NCBI GenBank assembly: GCA_031841125.1
Contig: CM063114.1
Location: forward strand, 44,909,574 to 44,973,573
DNA length: 64,000 nucleotides
Direction of reading: 5' to 3'
Source of the DNA: Acanthococcus lagerstroemiae
Lineage: Eukaryota; Arthropoda; Insecta; Hemiptera; Eriococcidae
Positions 43,620 to 53,968 of the stretch are shown in pieces; within the stretch, counting starts at the first letter, position 1; every line of letters starts with the position of its first letter. The position numbers were made by a program, and so were the translations under genes. The notes under the pieces were generated by a model. It was not told the DNA's origin, did no database searches, and saw only the letters and a list, made by a program, of their open reading frames with translations.

Positions 43620-44119
43620 CCTTTGATAACCGACAAGTACTTCAAACCTTCGAGATACGAAGAGAAGAAATCGTTGCAAGTTTCGCCCTCGTCCACAGTC
43701 AGTAAATACCAGCCGAGTTACCGACCAACTTCGTTACCTAGCAGCACATATGTGTCCAAAACCATAGACTCGAAATTTCTAGACGGAAATGCGAATTACC
43801 GTAGCATCGACGGCGCCGATAGTTCCTTCGCTCTGTCTAGGAGGCTAAACTCGTCTAACGCTCGTTCCGGTTCCGACTCGGGGCTGAAGAAATACTCCAC
43901 CGAGAATATCAACGGATACAACGTCAACGATTCGAAAGAAGATGACGAGAAGAAAAAGTATGGCAGCTCGTATCGAAAGAAGTACGACAGATTGGCCAAT
44001 AAAAAAGACAGTGGCGATGACAGCAACAACAAATCGTGTTACATGAATTCCATTCTGCAGTGTCTCAGCAGCACCAAACTACTGACAGAGTATATATGTC
44101 ATTTCCAAATTGTACATTA
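43620..44119 (+). CDS. USP-family deubiquitinase exon, incomplete
   Basis: An open frame reads a low-complexity, Ser/Lys/Asp-rich segment (SRYEEKKSLQ, SGLKKYSTENINGYN, SSYRKKYDRLANKK) and then KSCYMNSILQCLSSTKLLTEY. The last part is the Cys box of peptidase family C19 with the catalytic Cys codon at 44037. A pyrimidine tract ending in AG at 43619 makes a plausible splice acceptor, so this is probably an internal exon; no ATG start is used. The frame closes at 44119, and a weak donor (GTATAT at 44090) could end the exon earlier. Oddly, the residues normally just before Cys (GLxNLGNT) are replaced by SNNKS, removing the oxyanion-hole Asn position. It could be a decayed copy, or a deletion allele; His and Asp boxes are not in the window. 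Confidence 0.6.
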
Positions 44120-46600
44120 AAAACATCGATCAAGATGGCAAGCTATGTGAGATGAATAGCATGCGAGATGAACAGCACGAGAGAGCTGGGCAGTCAAATC
44201 TGCAATAATTTCCACACGAAAAATGTTCTGTGAAACACAGTCACCAAATCAAACCTTCCTAAACATCGATCGGAATGATTAGATGGAAGTTCATCGAATC
44301 GGAATTGCCTCTATCATTAGCACAAAACCATTTTAATGGATCAGTTTGATGGTGCACGGAGGTGAAAACTCCCGAATTAATGACCTTCGAAATTGGCGCT
44401 GTAGAAATGCGCACATTCGCTCTGCGTTGGACTTGAATTCGTCGGCGTTAGCTCTTAATACATACTTCACTATTCCCCAGTTTTGAAACGAACTTACCCG
44501 TTTCATAAATATAATACGTCCGGACCGCAGAATTAAGTCAACAACGCACAGCCAATTGAATCTTTCAATCGCCGAGACCGAGTGCGGCGAAATTTAATTA
44601 TAAGAACCGCTGAAAACCAAAGTCAATTAAAACGGCGACGTGACTGTTTTTCTAATACACCCGTCCGCGGGTACAACGGCGGCATAGCCAGTATTGAAAT
44701 AATTTTCAATTTCAGTCGAAACTGCCGAATTTACCGAGTTAAAAATAAATTTACCGGCCTTCGTGACTCTGGGGTGACGCTAACCGCAGACGCAGCCGCC
44801 GCCATTTTACCGCGCTCTCGAAGACGAACTTTGGCCCCTCTCTCGATACCAGGCCCTGGGACCCGATACGGGCGCCGCCGTCCCCGCTCTCCGTTGTCAA
44901 TTATTTGTGATACATTCGCGTCGCTCCGGTCGCACCGGGGCAGCAAACTTTACTCATTAAACGTTCTTACTAATTACAAAGAGAAAAGGCGGTCACAGGT
45001 GCTCTCTGAGATATGAATTTTCTCCTCAGCTTTCTCATCCGCGTATATAATTTAAGCAGATAGTAAATTTCCAGCCGGTTGCCGCTTTTTTCACTTCGCC
45101 GCGGCTTATATAATAACCGCCCCGGTAACCATTTATTAAGTAATTTCAGAGCATTATCAGGCATTATGAAAAAATTATGTTCGAGTTGGCCATAAATTGT
45201 AGCGAAAGGTTAATTAACAGCTGGGATACAGAGTGGCCGCCGCTGCTGCCTTTGCGGCGCCCGTATATAATTTTTCTGGCGGTCGCGAGTCCGCTGTGCA
45301 GTTGGCCAAAATAAAAACATATAAGAGAAAAGTCGACACGGCGCTGCTAACATGATTCGTATGACCTGAAATTAAAAAATATAAACGAAGTTATTGCAAC
45401 TCGCATTTTGCCCCCCCCCCACCTTGCCTTTTGAAAAGCAACAGTACCGAATGCTGCGCTGTGTTGGCGCGAACAACGAAGAAAAATGGGAAATGGCAAC
45501 CGACGCGAGCTCAGGTGCGAAAACTCTATATTACACTCGCGATAATAGCGGACATGCTGAAGCCGGGTATTTGACACCTTTCAGGGGTTGATGCCCCCGA
45601 AATTTACAAGGGCGTGCGAAGAAATACGACCCGGGTACTCATATTGCGATTTTCATGCCGACATGTTTTCAAGAGAAATCTCAACGGCGTCACTTCATAC
45701 TATCCGTTCTGTTCGCGAAGTTAATATTTTTCTGGGTGCCTTTTGTTCGACTGATCCACTTGACGCAGCTACAATATGACAATACGTAACTAACCGCTGC
45801 TTTTGAAACACAACAGCCTTCCTACCAGTTGCAAAAGGATTAACGGTATGTTATTCATTTTACAGGCTATAATAGAGAAAGTAGGTCTACAAATGGAGTA
45901 GAACTATACAGATGCGATAGCGTTATCTGACTGTTATTACGTGAGTTGTAAGGAACGGACTGAGGCACAAAAGGCTACCGCAAAAATGTTCCATTTTTAC
46001 TAACTCCCCGCCATGTACTCTTTACCATCTCCTTCCTCTCCAGTCACAATATAGGCCTCCAACTCACAAATACATTGTAACGGAATTCGCACGAAAACAC
46101 GTAAAAAGAACTTCTAATGTCACACTAACACAAACACACGAAAACAGTAGCTAAACCGCTAGAAAACGCACAATTTATCGCACACAAAACTAGACTATAC
46201 GACGTTGGCCAGCGGCTATATATCCCGGTGTTATTGGTGAAATTCCTTATCGCTCTCGTTATCGAACTTCTATGCTGCTGCTTGAAACGCGTCGATCTTT
46301 CTTCGCCTATGTCGAATGTTCAGGAGCGTTCTTCGCCACAACATATATCTAATCCATCTTATGAGTTGCACCCGCCCATTTGAAAATTTCGGCAAACTCA
46401 CATGGCCAATCCAATTCTGTCATTCCAACTACCCTATATATGTATAGGACTTCTATAGATTATCTCCGGCTTATCAATCTCTTGAAGCGCATTTGTTCTC
46501 CGTTATGACTTGTCCATAACCAGTTCAGGCAGGGGCTTAAAAGACCTGCTTGAGACTACTGACAAAGCTACTCTCTACAAGATGATTAGACTAAGCAATG
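44120..46600. other. Intergenic or intronic DNA with CpG-rich patches
   Basis: No second USP exon found. GC- and CpG-rich patches lie at 44770-44930 and 45230-45300. TATATAA words occur at about 45043, 45106 and 45264; the last has a CAGTT initiator-like word 36 bp downstream. A promoter is possible but weakly supported. The ORF at 44582-45016 has no domain. Confidence 0.35.
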
Positions 46601-46720
46601 ATTTCAATGCTGGGAAGTAAATTACAGTGGAAACCTGGTTGGTAAAGTACGGCCAATAAATGTTATTTTTGGCGCGATGTCACAGAAATCGTTCCTTTTG
46701 TCACTCATTTGCAATACCAA

Positions 46721-46885
46721 GACTCTACATACTTCGTACGGATAAAGAGAGCCGCCATTTTCTTTCCAGGTCAGTCCGTCAAACGCAAATCGGCTAAACG
46801 GTAAACACTGCAAAACTAGTTCTTGTTTCACGAAACAAACTGGAATAAAATGGCGGCTGTCCTTACTAGAGTACCTAGAAACACC
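46721..46885. mobile_element. Hairpin MITE-like element, ~165 bp
   Basis: The left arm CTCTACATACTTCGTACGGA then GAGCCGCCATTTTCTTTCCAG pairs with the right arm, read inward as TAGTAAGGACAGCCGCCATT then TTATTCCAG. A similar single arm occurs near 8745. No coding. Confidence 0.6.
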
Positions 46886-47011
46886 CAAGTACTGACGTCC
46901 GCCATTTCTAGCCGCTTGGTGCCCGACGATTCATAATTCACTATGTGGAACCTTCCGCATGTTGAATCATGAATCGTCAGGCACTAAGTATTCGGGTGTG
47001 TCTAGATGCTG
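46873..47011. mobile_element. Second hairpin element overlapping the first
   Basis: TGGTGCCCGACGATTCATAA pairs with AGTGCCTGACGATTCATGAT read inward; the outer ends TCTAG..ACACCC also pair. The arms meet near 46951. It overlaps the preceding hairpin by about 12 bp. Confidence 0.6.
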
Positions 47012-47034
47012 TATCCTCACCTGGAGCCCTAGCA

Positions 47035-47765
47035 ATACAACTAATAGTATGTGTGATAAGTAGCATATACGTGTATCAAATGAACAGCAGAAGTGATAGA
47101 TAGCACTATTCAGATTAATAGCATGCAGGATACAAACAACATGCGGTAATAAATAGTGAGTGATAAATTATGTGATATGGTTATTGCATGTGAGATGGAC
47201 AGAATGTTGTGTTGAACAAAAAGCAAGAGTTCAATAATGTTAATTGGACAATCATGCAACAGTTTAAGACCATGTATGATAACATGATAAGAGGTATACG
47301 CGACAGATGACGTGTCAGGCGAATAACTTGTAGGTCATATGAGATAGACAGTACCAACGTGATAAGCAGAATGAAACAGCTAATGTGATAAATAGTGTAT
47401 AATATACGGTATATGCGATAAGCTCATAAAACCAATAATTTTATGCTTGATAAATAGTATGTGTCAGTTGAACAGCATGTGCCAAACGAATAGCGCACTC
47501 AATAAACCGATTCTGTAATGAACTGCACGAGTGATAGACTGTATATATGTCAGATGAATAGCTGAACAGCATGTCAGAACAATAGCATGTCAGATGAACA
47601 GTACATCAGATGAATAGCAGTCGTGATAAGCCACTAGTGTCAAATGAATAGCATGTGTGATAAGCCATTGTGTCAGAGGAACAGCACATGTGATAAGCAA
47701 CTCGTATCAGGCAAATAGCACGTGTGATAAACCACTTGTGCGATCAACAGAAAAAGAGTCTCAAA
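47035..47765 (+). repeat. Degenerate ~18-20-bp satellite, second block
   Basis: Same low-level word as at 39085-40512 (AATAGCATGTGTCAGATGAA, GTGATAAGC), without clear higher-order units. Confidence 0.7.
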
Positions 47766-48290
47766 TTGTTCTGCAGAGCGTTCGTTTTCATACTTAACAC
47801 GTGTAAAAAGAGCTGACCAAGCATCCTTGTTAGAGGATAACTTGAATGATCTAGCCATTCTGATCACTGAGACGGATCTACTTGATGAGACTGATTTTGA
47901 AGAACTGATTGGCAAAGTTGCGCAAATGAAGAGTCAAAGAACAATGATGAGAGCATTACAATGAGAATAAGCTTTCACGTCAAGACTTTCTTCTTTGTCG
48001 TTTAACACAATAAATCAGTATGCTGCATGCTGAATGATTCATCATTTTCTACAAGTCATAAATGTTTCATTCCAGTTTTTTGTTTTATTTGTCAGAGGTC
48101 AGAGTCATCTGTACAGATAAATTGAGAGGAAAAGAAACCATAGACTGAGACTATTGGTGAAAAATTAGATTTTTCTTCAGGGGTTCAGTGTTAGATAGGA
48201 TCAAATACGAAAACATTTTTTCCGGCTAAGCAGCTGAGGAACCCGAGTTCTTCTAAGCGAAATTGATCTTAACCCTGTGCTGAGCATATG
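47766..48290. other. No gene recognised
   Basis: Break between two satellite blocks. No domain or named repeat. Confidence 0.4.
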
Positions 48291-48294
48291 ACAG

Positions 48295-48385
48295 TAAAAG
48301 AGAAATCACACGTGTAAGATGAATAGTGAATGTAATAAATAGCATGATTCAAAATGAATACATCATGTGACCGATACACAGAATG
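48295..48385 (+). repeat. Degenerate satellite, short block
   Basis: Words such as CACGTGTAAGATGAATAG place this short stretch in the same satellite family as the blocks at 39-40 kb and 47 kb. Confidence 0.55.
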
Positions 48386-48784
48386 CGCAATATGAATATG
48401 TGACCTGGAATCATGAAATGTGCCTCTGGTGTCAAAAAATCATTTTTCAACTTCTTGACAATTCTTATAGAAAAAATCACGCTCTTTCGAATGAAACAAA
48501 TCGCAGCTTCCTATCTTCATTAGTTTTTCCACAAATTACATTTAAAAATTAGGTTAAACGTTTAAAAACATCGTGTGACACGGGCTTACAGGAATGACAG
48601 AGACCAAGAATTTGAAACGCGATGGTCATAGCAACGCGTAAACGCACCACCACAGATGTACACGCTATATACATCAGCGTGCACCACTACCACCATCCCA
48701 TCTGTACACTTGTTCATCTCAAAAAACCCATTTCCGCACGAGAGGCACATTTCATGATTCCACATCACATACACATATTTGATG

Positions 48785-49070
48785 AATATCAGGTTTCAGA
48801 TAAATAGCCCTCTTAACGAATAAACAGTGAGACAGAGATGGATAACAAGTGAGATGAACAGCTCGTGGATGAATAGTATGCGTGAGGGATAACAAGGAAG
48901 AAAAACAACACGGGTGCATGGATAACACACATGATATGCAGAGCACACATGTGACGAATAGTATGTGTAAAAAGAATGGTATGAGTGACATGAATAAAAA
49001 GTATGAAATGAAGAGCACAAGTAGATGAATAGCACGGGTAGTAATACCATGTATAAAAGAACAGAGCTGC
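48785..49070 (+). repeat. Degenerate satellite, fourth block
   Basis: Repeats of GATGAATAGTATGYGTGA and AGATGAACAGCWCGTG type. The minus-strand open frames at 48752-49210 are produced by this repeat and by chance. Confidence 0.6.
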
Positions 49071-49300
49071 CACGTTAAGACTAAAGTACGGACAAGTAGT
49101 AAAGTAATGGCTCCTGAATCCTCTACCGTCGTTATAAACTTGATGTCTCTCATAGGAGGTAATGGAGAACACTGCAAGTTTTCGGCATACAAAAAGTGAC
49201 CTGCATTCAAATATACCTTTCCTTCGACTAGAAGATGAGAATTAAAGAGATTTTGGCATTTAGATCGGAAATTTTGCTCCTGATTTGGTATTTCTACTTG

Positions 49301-51034
49301 TTAATTAGTCCAGTGCCACAGCAGAGTTCCACGCACCCATAGGTTAAGATTCCAGGTCGCAGGGATACTGCTAATTACTAACTGCGTAATTTACTCGAAT
49401 GGGAGGAAACAAATCCCTCCCCACAGCGAGGGAAAATTATCAAATTTGGGCTTGACTCCTCCTCTGCTTACTGAGCAGCCCCTCAACCACTCAATGTCAT
49501 AAATTAAACAATCACGGAGTACGGATTTTAATGACAAAGTCTTACAATATACATATAAGGCGTAACGATACTGAACGGGTCTAGCAACCTGGGTAAGGGC
49601 ACAGCACTTTGAGGCTCCCCCTTCTCTTATTGTGTATTGACAAGCTAAGGGCTTCTGCCGTAGAGTGTCCTTCTAAACTCAAGTCGCCGACAGAGCCACA
49701 GGAAGAAGTGCTTACAATGGTTCGCACTTGTCTTATTCAGAGGCTTCTTTGTTTCCTTGTAGAGTTCAGTTTGTACCATAACCACATCGCAACAACCTGC
49801 TACAACTTTCAACTCCATTCAGACAGATGATACCATCCCGGTATGCATGCTGGTCTTCTCTATTGAAATTAATGTTAGCCGAATTCAAGGTTCTAACGTG
49901 TCTGTAACTTGCAGGCGACTGAGGAGCCATTAGAAACGGGCAAATCTACTACTGCGGCCCCCACTATCGAAGGTATTTTCGATCAGGTCGAGGTGTTGTC
50001 CACACGGGCGGCCATGATACATGGGTTCGTTCTTAACCGGCCGCAGCTTTTAACGCCCATCGACATTATCGAGGAGGCGGCTCTACTGGAGACCGTGCTC
50101 GCGTCGATACCTCCGGTGGAGAATGAACAAGACCTTTTCGGGAAATGTCCGGGATTTTCCTCAATGGTTTGAACACTTCAACCTGGCTGTTCACTAGAAC
50201 CCGAATTTGTCGGACAGTGTCCGGATTATCCATCTCCTATCCTCCATAAAAGGAGATCTAAAGAATTCCTAAAAGGTTACCCAGTCACGAGTGAGCATTA
50301 TCGTACGACCCTCGAAGCTTTTAAGCAGCGTTTTGGTGACCCCATCAAGTTGGCCCAAAGTTTCTATGGAGACTTTGCCAATTAGCCGAACTCGGAAGTA
50401 ACGGTCGAGGTGGATCGGAAAAACCTAGATGTCGTTAAGATCTTAATTCTGAAACTAGATTCCACCGGAACCTACGATACGCAAGTCACTCAGGGTTGAG
50501 TCATGAGGAAACTCTCCGTGACAGCGGCTTTCGAGCGTCTGTCCTCAGAATTTCTGAAGTTTGATTTCGGATTGTCGAAGTTGCTGGAGACGCTGGAAAA
50601 CTTGGTTTACATAGCTGAGGTCATCGAACTGAAGATCGCCAGTATGACGACAGAATTTTCGGAGATCCAGTGTACTCCTACTTTGGTGACCACGATAATG
50701 GGAAAGCTTCCCAACGAAATTCTTCGAGGTCCGTCCAGTGTGTGTTTTGTGAGAGACGAGACAACTCTTCGGAATGTCGCGCCCATCCTTCCTTCGCGGA
50801 CCGTAAGAAGCGGCTTCACGAGCTGAAGCGCTGTCTGGTGTGTACTGGAACTGGGCCTTGTCCCAATAAAGAAGTTCCCTGTCGGGGATGTGGAAAACCA
50901 AGGACATTTCGCACCCAACTGCCTGAAATTAATGAAACCACATTCTGCTACCATGTTAATTAGCCATGTCCCTGCGACCTGGGGTCTTAACCCCTGGGTG
51001 CGTGGAACTCTGTTGTGGTGCTGGACTCATTAAC
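49301..51034 (+). mobile_element. BEL/Pao-type Gag remnant between ~78-bp inverted repeats
   Basis: The segment 49301-49376 (TTAATTAGTCCAGTGCCACA ... AGGTCGCAGGGA) returns inverted at 50956-51034. Between them lies a decayed Gag gene. No pol, protease, integrase or long direct repeats are seen. The inverted pair may be two insertions of one repeat or the ends of a derived element. Confidence 0.6.
49915..50963 (+). pseudogene. Gag of BEL/Pao type (DUF1759-like plus zinc knuckles)
   Basis: Pieces in different frames line up with Pao-type Gag. An N-terminal region (49909-50172) leads into DFPQWFEHFNLAVH, then SDSVRIIHLLSSIKGDL, KGYPVTSEHYRTTLEAFKQR and FGDPIKLAQ. A helical part ends in TIMGKLPNEIL at about 50690-50720. 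The C-terminus (50670-50963) has paired cysteines CVFCERR and CRGCGKPR, with RKKRLHELKRCLVC between. A stop near 50197 and at least three frameshifts are visible. Gag forms the particle and binds RNA in these elements. Gypsy-type Gag is less likely because of the KKRL.ELKRC.VC zinc-region wording. Confidence 0.7.
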
Positions 51035-53955
51035 ACTACTAGAAGTAGGGGCAGTAGATGCTAAGTACTCAGCAGATACTCGTATCTACATGTAATTCTT
51101 ACTTGAATTTGGATTTTACTATAGACACTATTTTTGAATGAAGAAGAGGGCAGACGTGGCGTTCCAGCAAAGACTTTCTAAAGCACCCCAGAAGATTCAG
51201 CTTCCCCCCTTTACGAAAACTGGGCCAATGGCTCATACATTACATTAAAAAATGCTGGAACTGTAGGGCATCAGCGCCTCGCCCTTCCAACTGCCATTCA
51301 ATCTCCGCCTCTGGAAAAGGGAATCTCTGCTCGAGAAACCCGGCCTCGTCGAAACTCTATAGACCCATTTATACCAATAACTTCCACATCTCCAAGACTT
51401 GTCTATCTTCGTAAAAAAAAAAACTCGCTGAAATGACTTTTGTTATCCCTATACGTTACAAAGGATAATAATGAAATATTGAACCGCCATAAGCCGAACA
51501 GTGAACTTTCGCCGTCAACCGGCGAAATTCAGAGTGGGATAAAAGCTTTACGAATAGCTGACGAAGTGTATCCTGTACTGCAGAGTACAGAATGACGGAA
51601 ACAGCTCGGGGGAATTGTCGGTATGGTATCGCAATGACGTTTGACACCAACGAAGCGCTAACACGACGTATGAATATCAATTTGATGGCAAAAAATATTT
51701 AAAAATAAAAATAAAACAAAACGGAAGACAGAAAAAACTGAAACAAACGAGAACCACAATGCTGGAACAGGTGCATTGAAATCGGGAGAAATTTGACCGA
51801 GCAGAACTAAACTATCTACTCAGCTTTTGCAATTAAAAAGAGAAAAAAAAGTGCCGAGTCTTAAGGGTGGCCTATAAAAAACGAAGTAGACAGCGAGATA
51901 TTAATAAGAAAAGTTCGTCATTACCGAGAACAGTTTTTACGATGTTGGCTTCCATTTTGAAAATATCTGCACTTCTTAATTTAATATTTCAACTCTCAGA
52001 CTGCTGCTTTACGTGGCAAATAATTAATATTTCGAGTTAAATTACGAAAACCTGTGTTACCAAAAGTTGGTGAAGTTCTGGATATAACCCCGCCGATCTC
52101 GATCTAGCTTGGAATTTAGTTGGCCGTCAGCGGGCAGGTACCTGTTTTGCGCATTACTTTGCAGTCGCCGCCATTCGCGAAATATTTTTGAAATAGCAAC
52201 GGGGGGAAGGGGCAGTTGTTATCACTTCTTAATGAATTTGAATTTCGAATTTTTGAGATGGTCTTCATCTCGGATCATTATAACTAAGGAGCATACTTTT
52301 GTTTCCCTCGACTTCTAATAAATGTAAACCAAAACTTGAAAAAGACCTTCCCTTTTCTGCCTTGTAAGCCAAAATGTGGAGCAGTGTGAACTAAAAAGCT
52401 CCCTTTATACTGAAATTTTTTCCACATAAAAACATGCCGAAGTAACTTATCCTAGGGGAGAGGGAGCAAGCACAACTCGAATCTGCGAGGAAATGAGGAA
52501 CTGCTCGGTTGCCAAACGTGTGGATCGACATCGACTTTTTCACAAATTGAACAATTTGCCGGCGACAAAAGCTAAATCAGAATAAAAATCGCTTGACTAC
52601 GTAAAATTGTAACAACCAGAACTATTCAAATTCTCGTTTTAATATTTAATGATTCCAATAACGATTTCATATACATATATATTTTCTGTACCTCGGACAA
52701 AAAACTGAATAATATTTTTAGAGTTTGCTTTTAAAAACGTTTTGCTCGCTACCCCATTATTATTTTCTTTTTTCATCGTCTGAATAACCACTTTAAACTG
52801 CAATCACATTTATATCTTCGAGTTTACAAATCGAAAGCTCGTAAAATAATGGTCGACGTTTTGTTACCCCTTAAAAACGTAACCCGATTTCGAAAACATT
52901 TATATAATAGGCTCTGGTGGTCTTCATCTACTGTTTTTTCTTTCTTTTTTTTTCTCTCGACTAGCTTATGGAACATTTTTAGTTGACTCAAATTGCAATA
53001 GACCGTTGAAAATTGTATTCGGCGAAAGCGGCTTAGAAAGACAAGACAAACTGATGAGGCATTTTTGTTCGCCGCAGTTCGAGGGAAAGATAAATCGAAC
53101 TAAGACAATTAATAGAGATTTCTATAAAGATAAGAACGCATCGTTTTCATTCGTTCCATTTCCAATACAAGCTCTCGACAGACGATTGCAAAGTGTACTG
53201 ACGTAATTCGAGTTTTCTTAATCAAGTACTTGGAGGTCAGTGCTCACACTTGGCCCCAACTGGGAAAGTTAGGAGAAAACAGTTCAAGTAAACAAGGCAG
53301 CCAGTGCTCGACTAGTGTTACTCTGCATCCATCAACTTGGGCAGGCCTGTAGCAACAATTCTTTAAAGAGGGGGCTCACTGGGGACACGCCAAGGACACC
53401 CAATTTACGAATATTTTCGAACCAGCAGAGATGAAGGTAGCGAAACTCATTTGAAAGAAACTTTTCCTCGGAGTTTTTTTAGGTATCTAGAATTTGTATT
53501 GAAGCTTTGTACTCAGAAATCCATCTTTCACTTGAAGTGTGCCGCCACGTGTGTATCTCAAAAATTAGCCTCCAACTCTATTTTACTTTATCTGGTGGAA
53601 CTCCGATTCAAGATCAAGAAACAAACAATATTACAAGATGAGGTACCTACTATTTTCTCCTCATCTTCCTCCAGATTTTTCAACATTTTTCTGTCACGTA
53701 CATGAAAAGGTAATTCAAAAAATTGTTGGAAGGGGGCTCAGATTGGTCAAGGAGGCTCTGCCCCTTCCCCTAATTGCGGGTTTGAACTTGGGAATCGACT
53801 GAATTAGAAAAAATACCATTTTATCGAATTTAACCACTAGCTTTTGATGAATGATAGGTTGTTGTACCATAAAACTTCATAAATCCACAAATTTTGTACA
53901 ATTAAAGCTACATTGCGGTAAATTTCAAAATACGCGACAGCTATTGTTCTATAGT
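51035..53955. other. No gene recognised
   Basis: About 2.9 kb without domains, SINE promoters or clear repeats. Moderately AT-rich. Probably unique intergenic or intronic sequence; the small frames are not supported. Confidence 0.5.
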
Positions 53956-53968
53956 AAAACAATCTCCA
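53956..53968 (+). repeat. 13-bp target duplication, left
   Basis: AAAACAATCTCCA, identical to 57132-57144. Confidence 0.9.

Noticed and set aside
44582..45016. 144-codon open frame in CpG-rich DNA
   Set aside because: No domain, Arg-rich composition is due to GC-rich sequence, and it is overlapped by an open minus frame.
45264..45303. TATA-box plus initiator core promoter
   Set aside because: TATATAA words occur three times nearby in AT-rich pieces, spacing to the CAGTT word is longer than usual, and no gene starts downstream.
48752..49210. Overlapping minus-strand frames with hydrophobic residues
   Set aside because: Three overlapping phases generated by the degenerate satellite; the apparent membrane-like character comes from the repeat.
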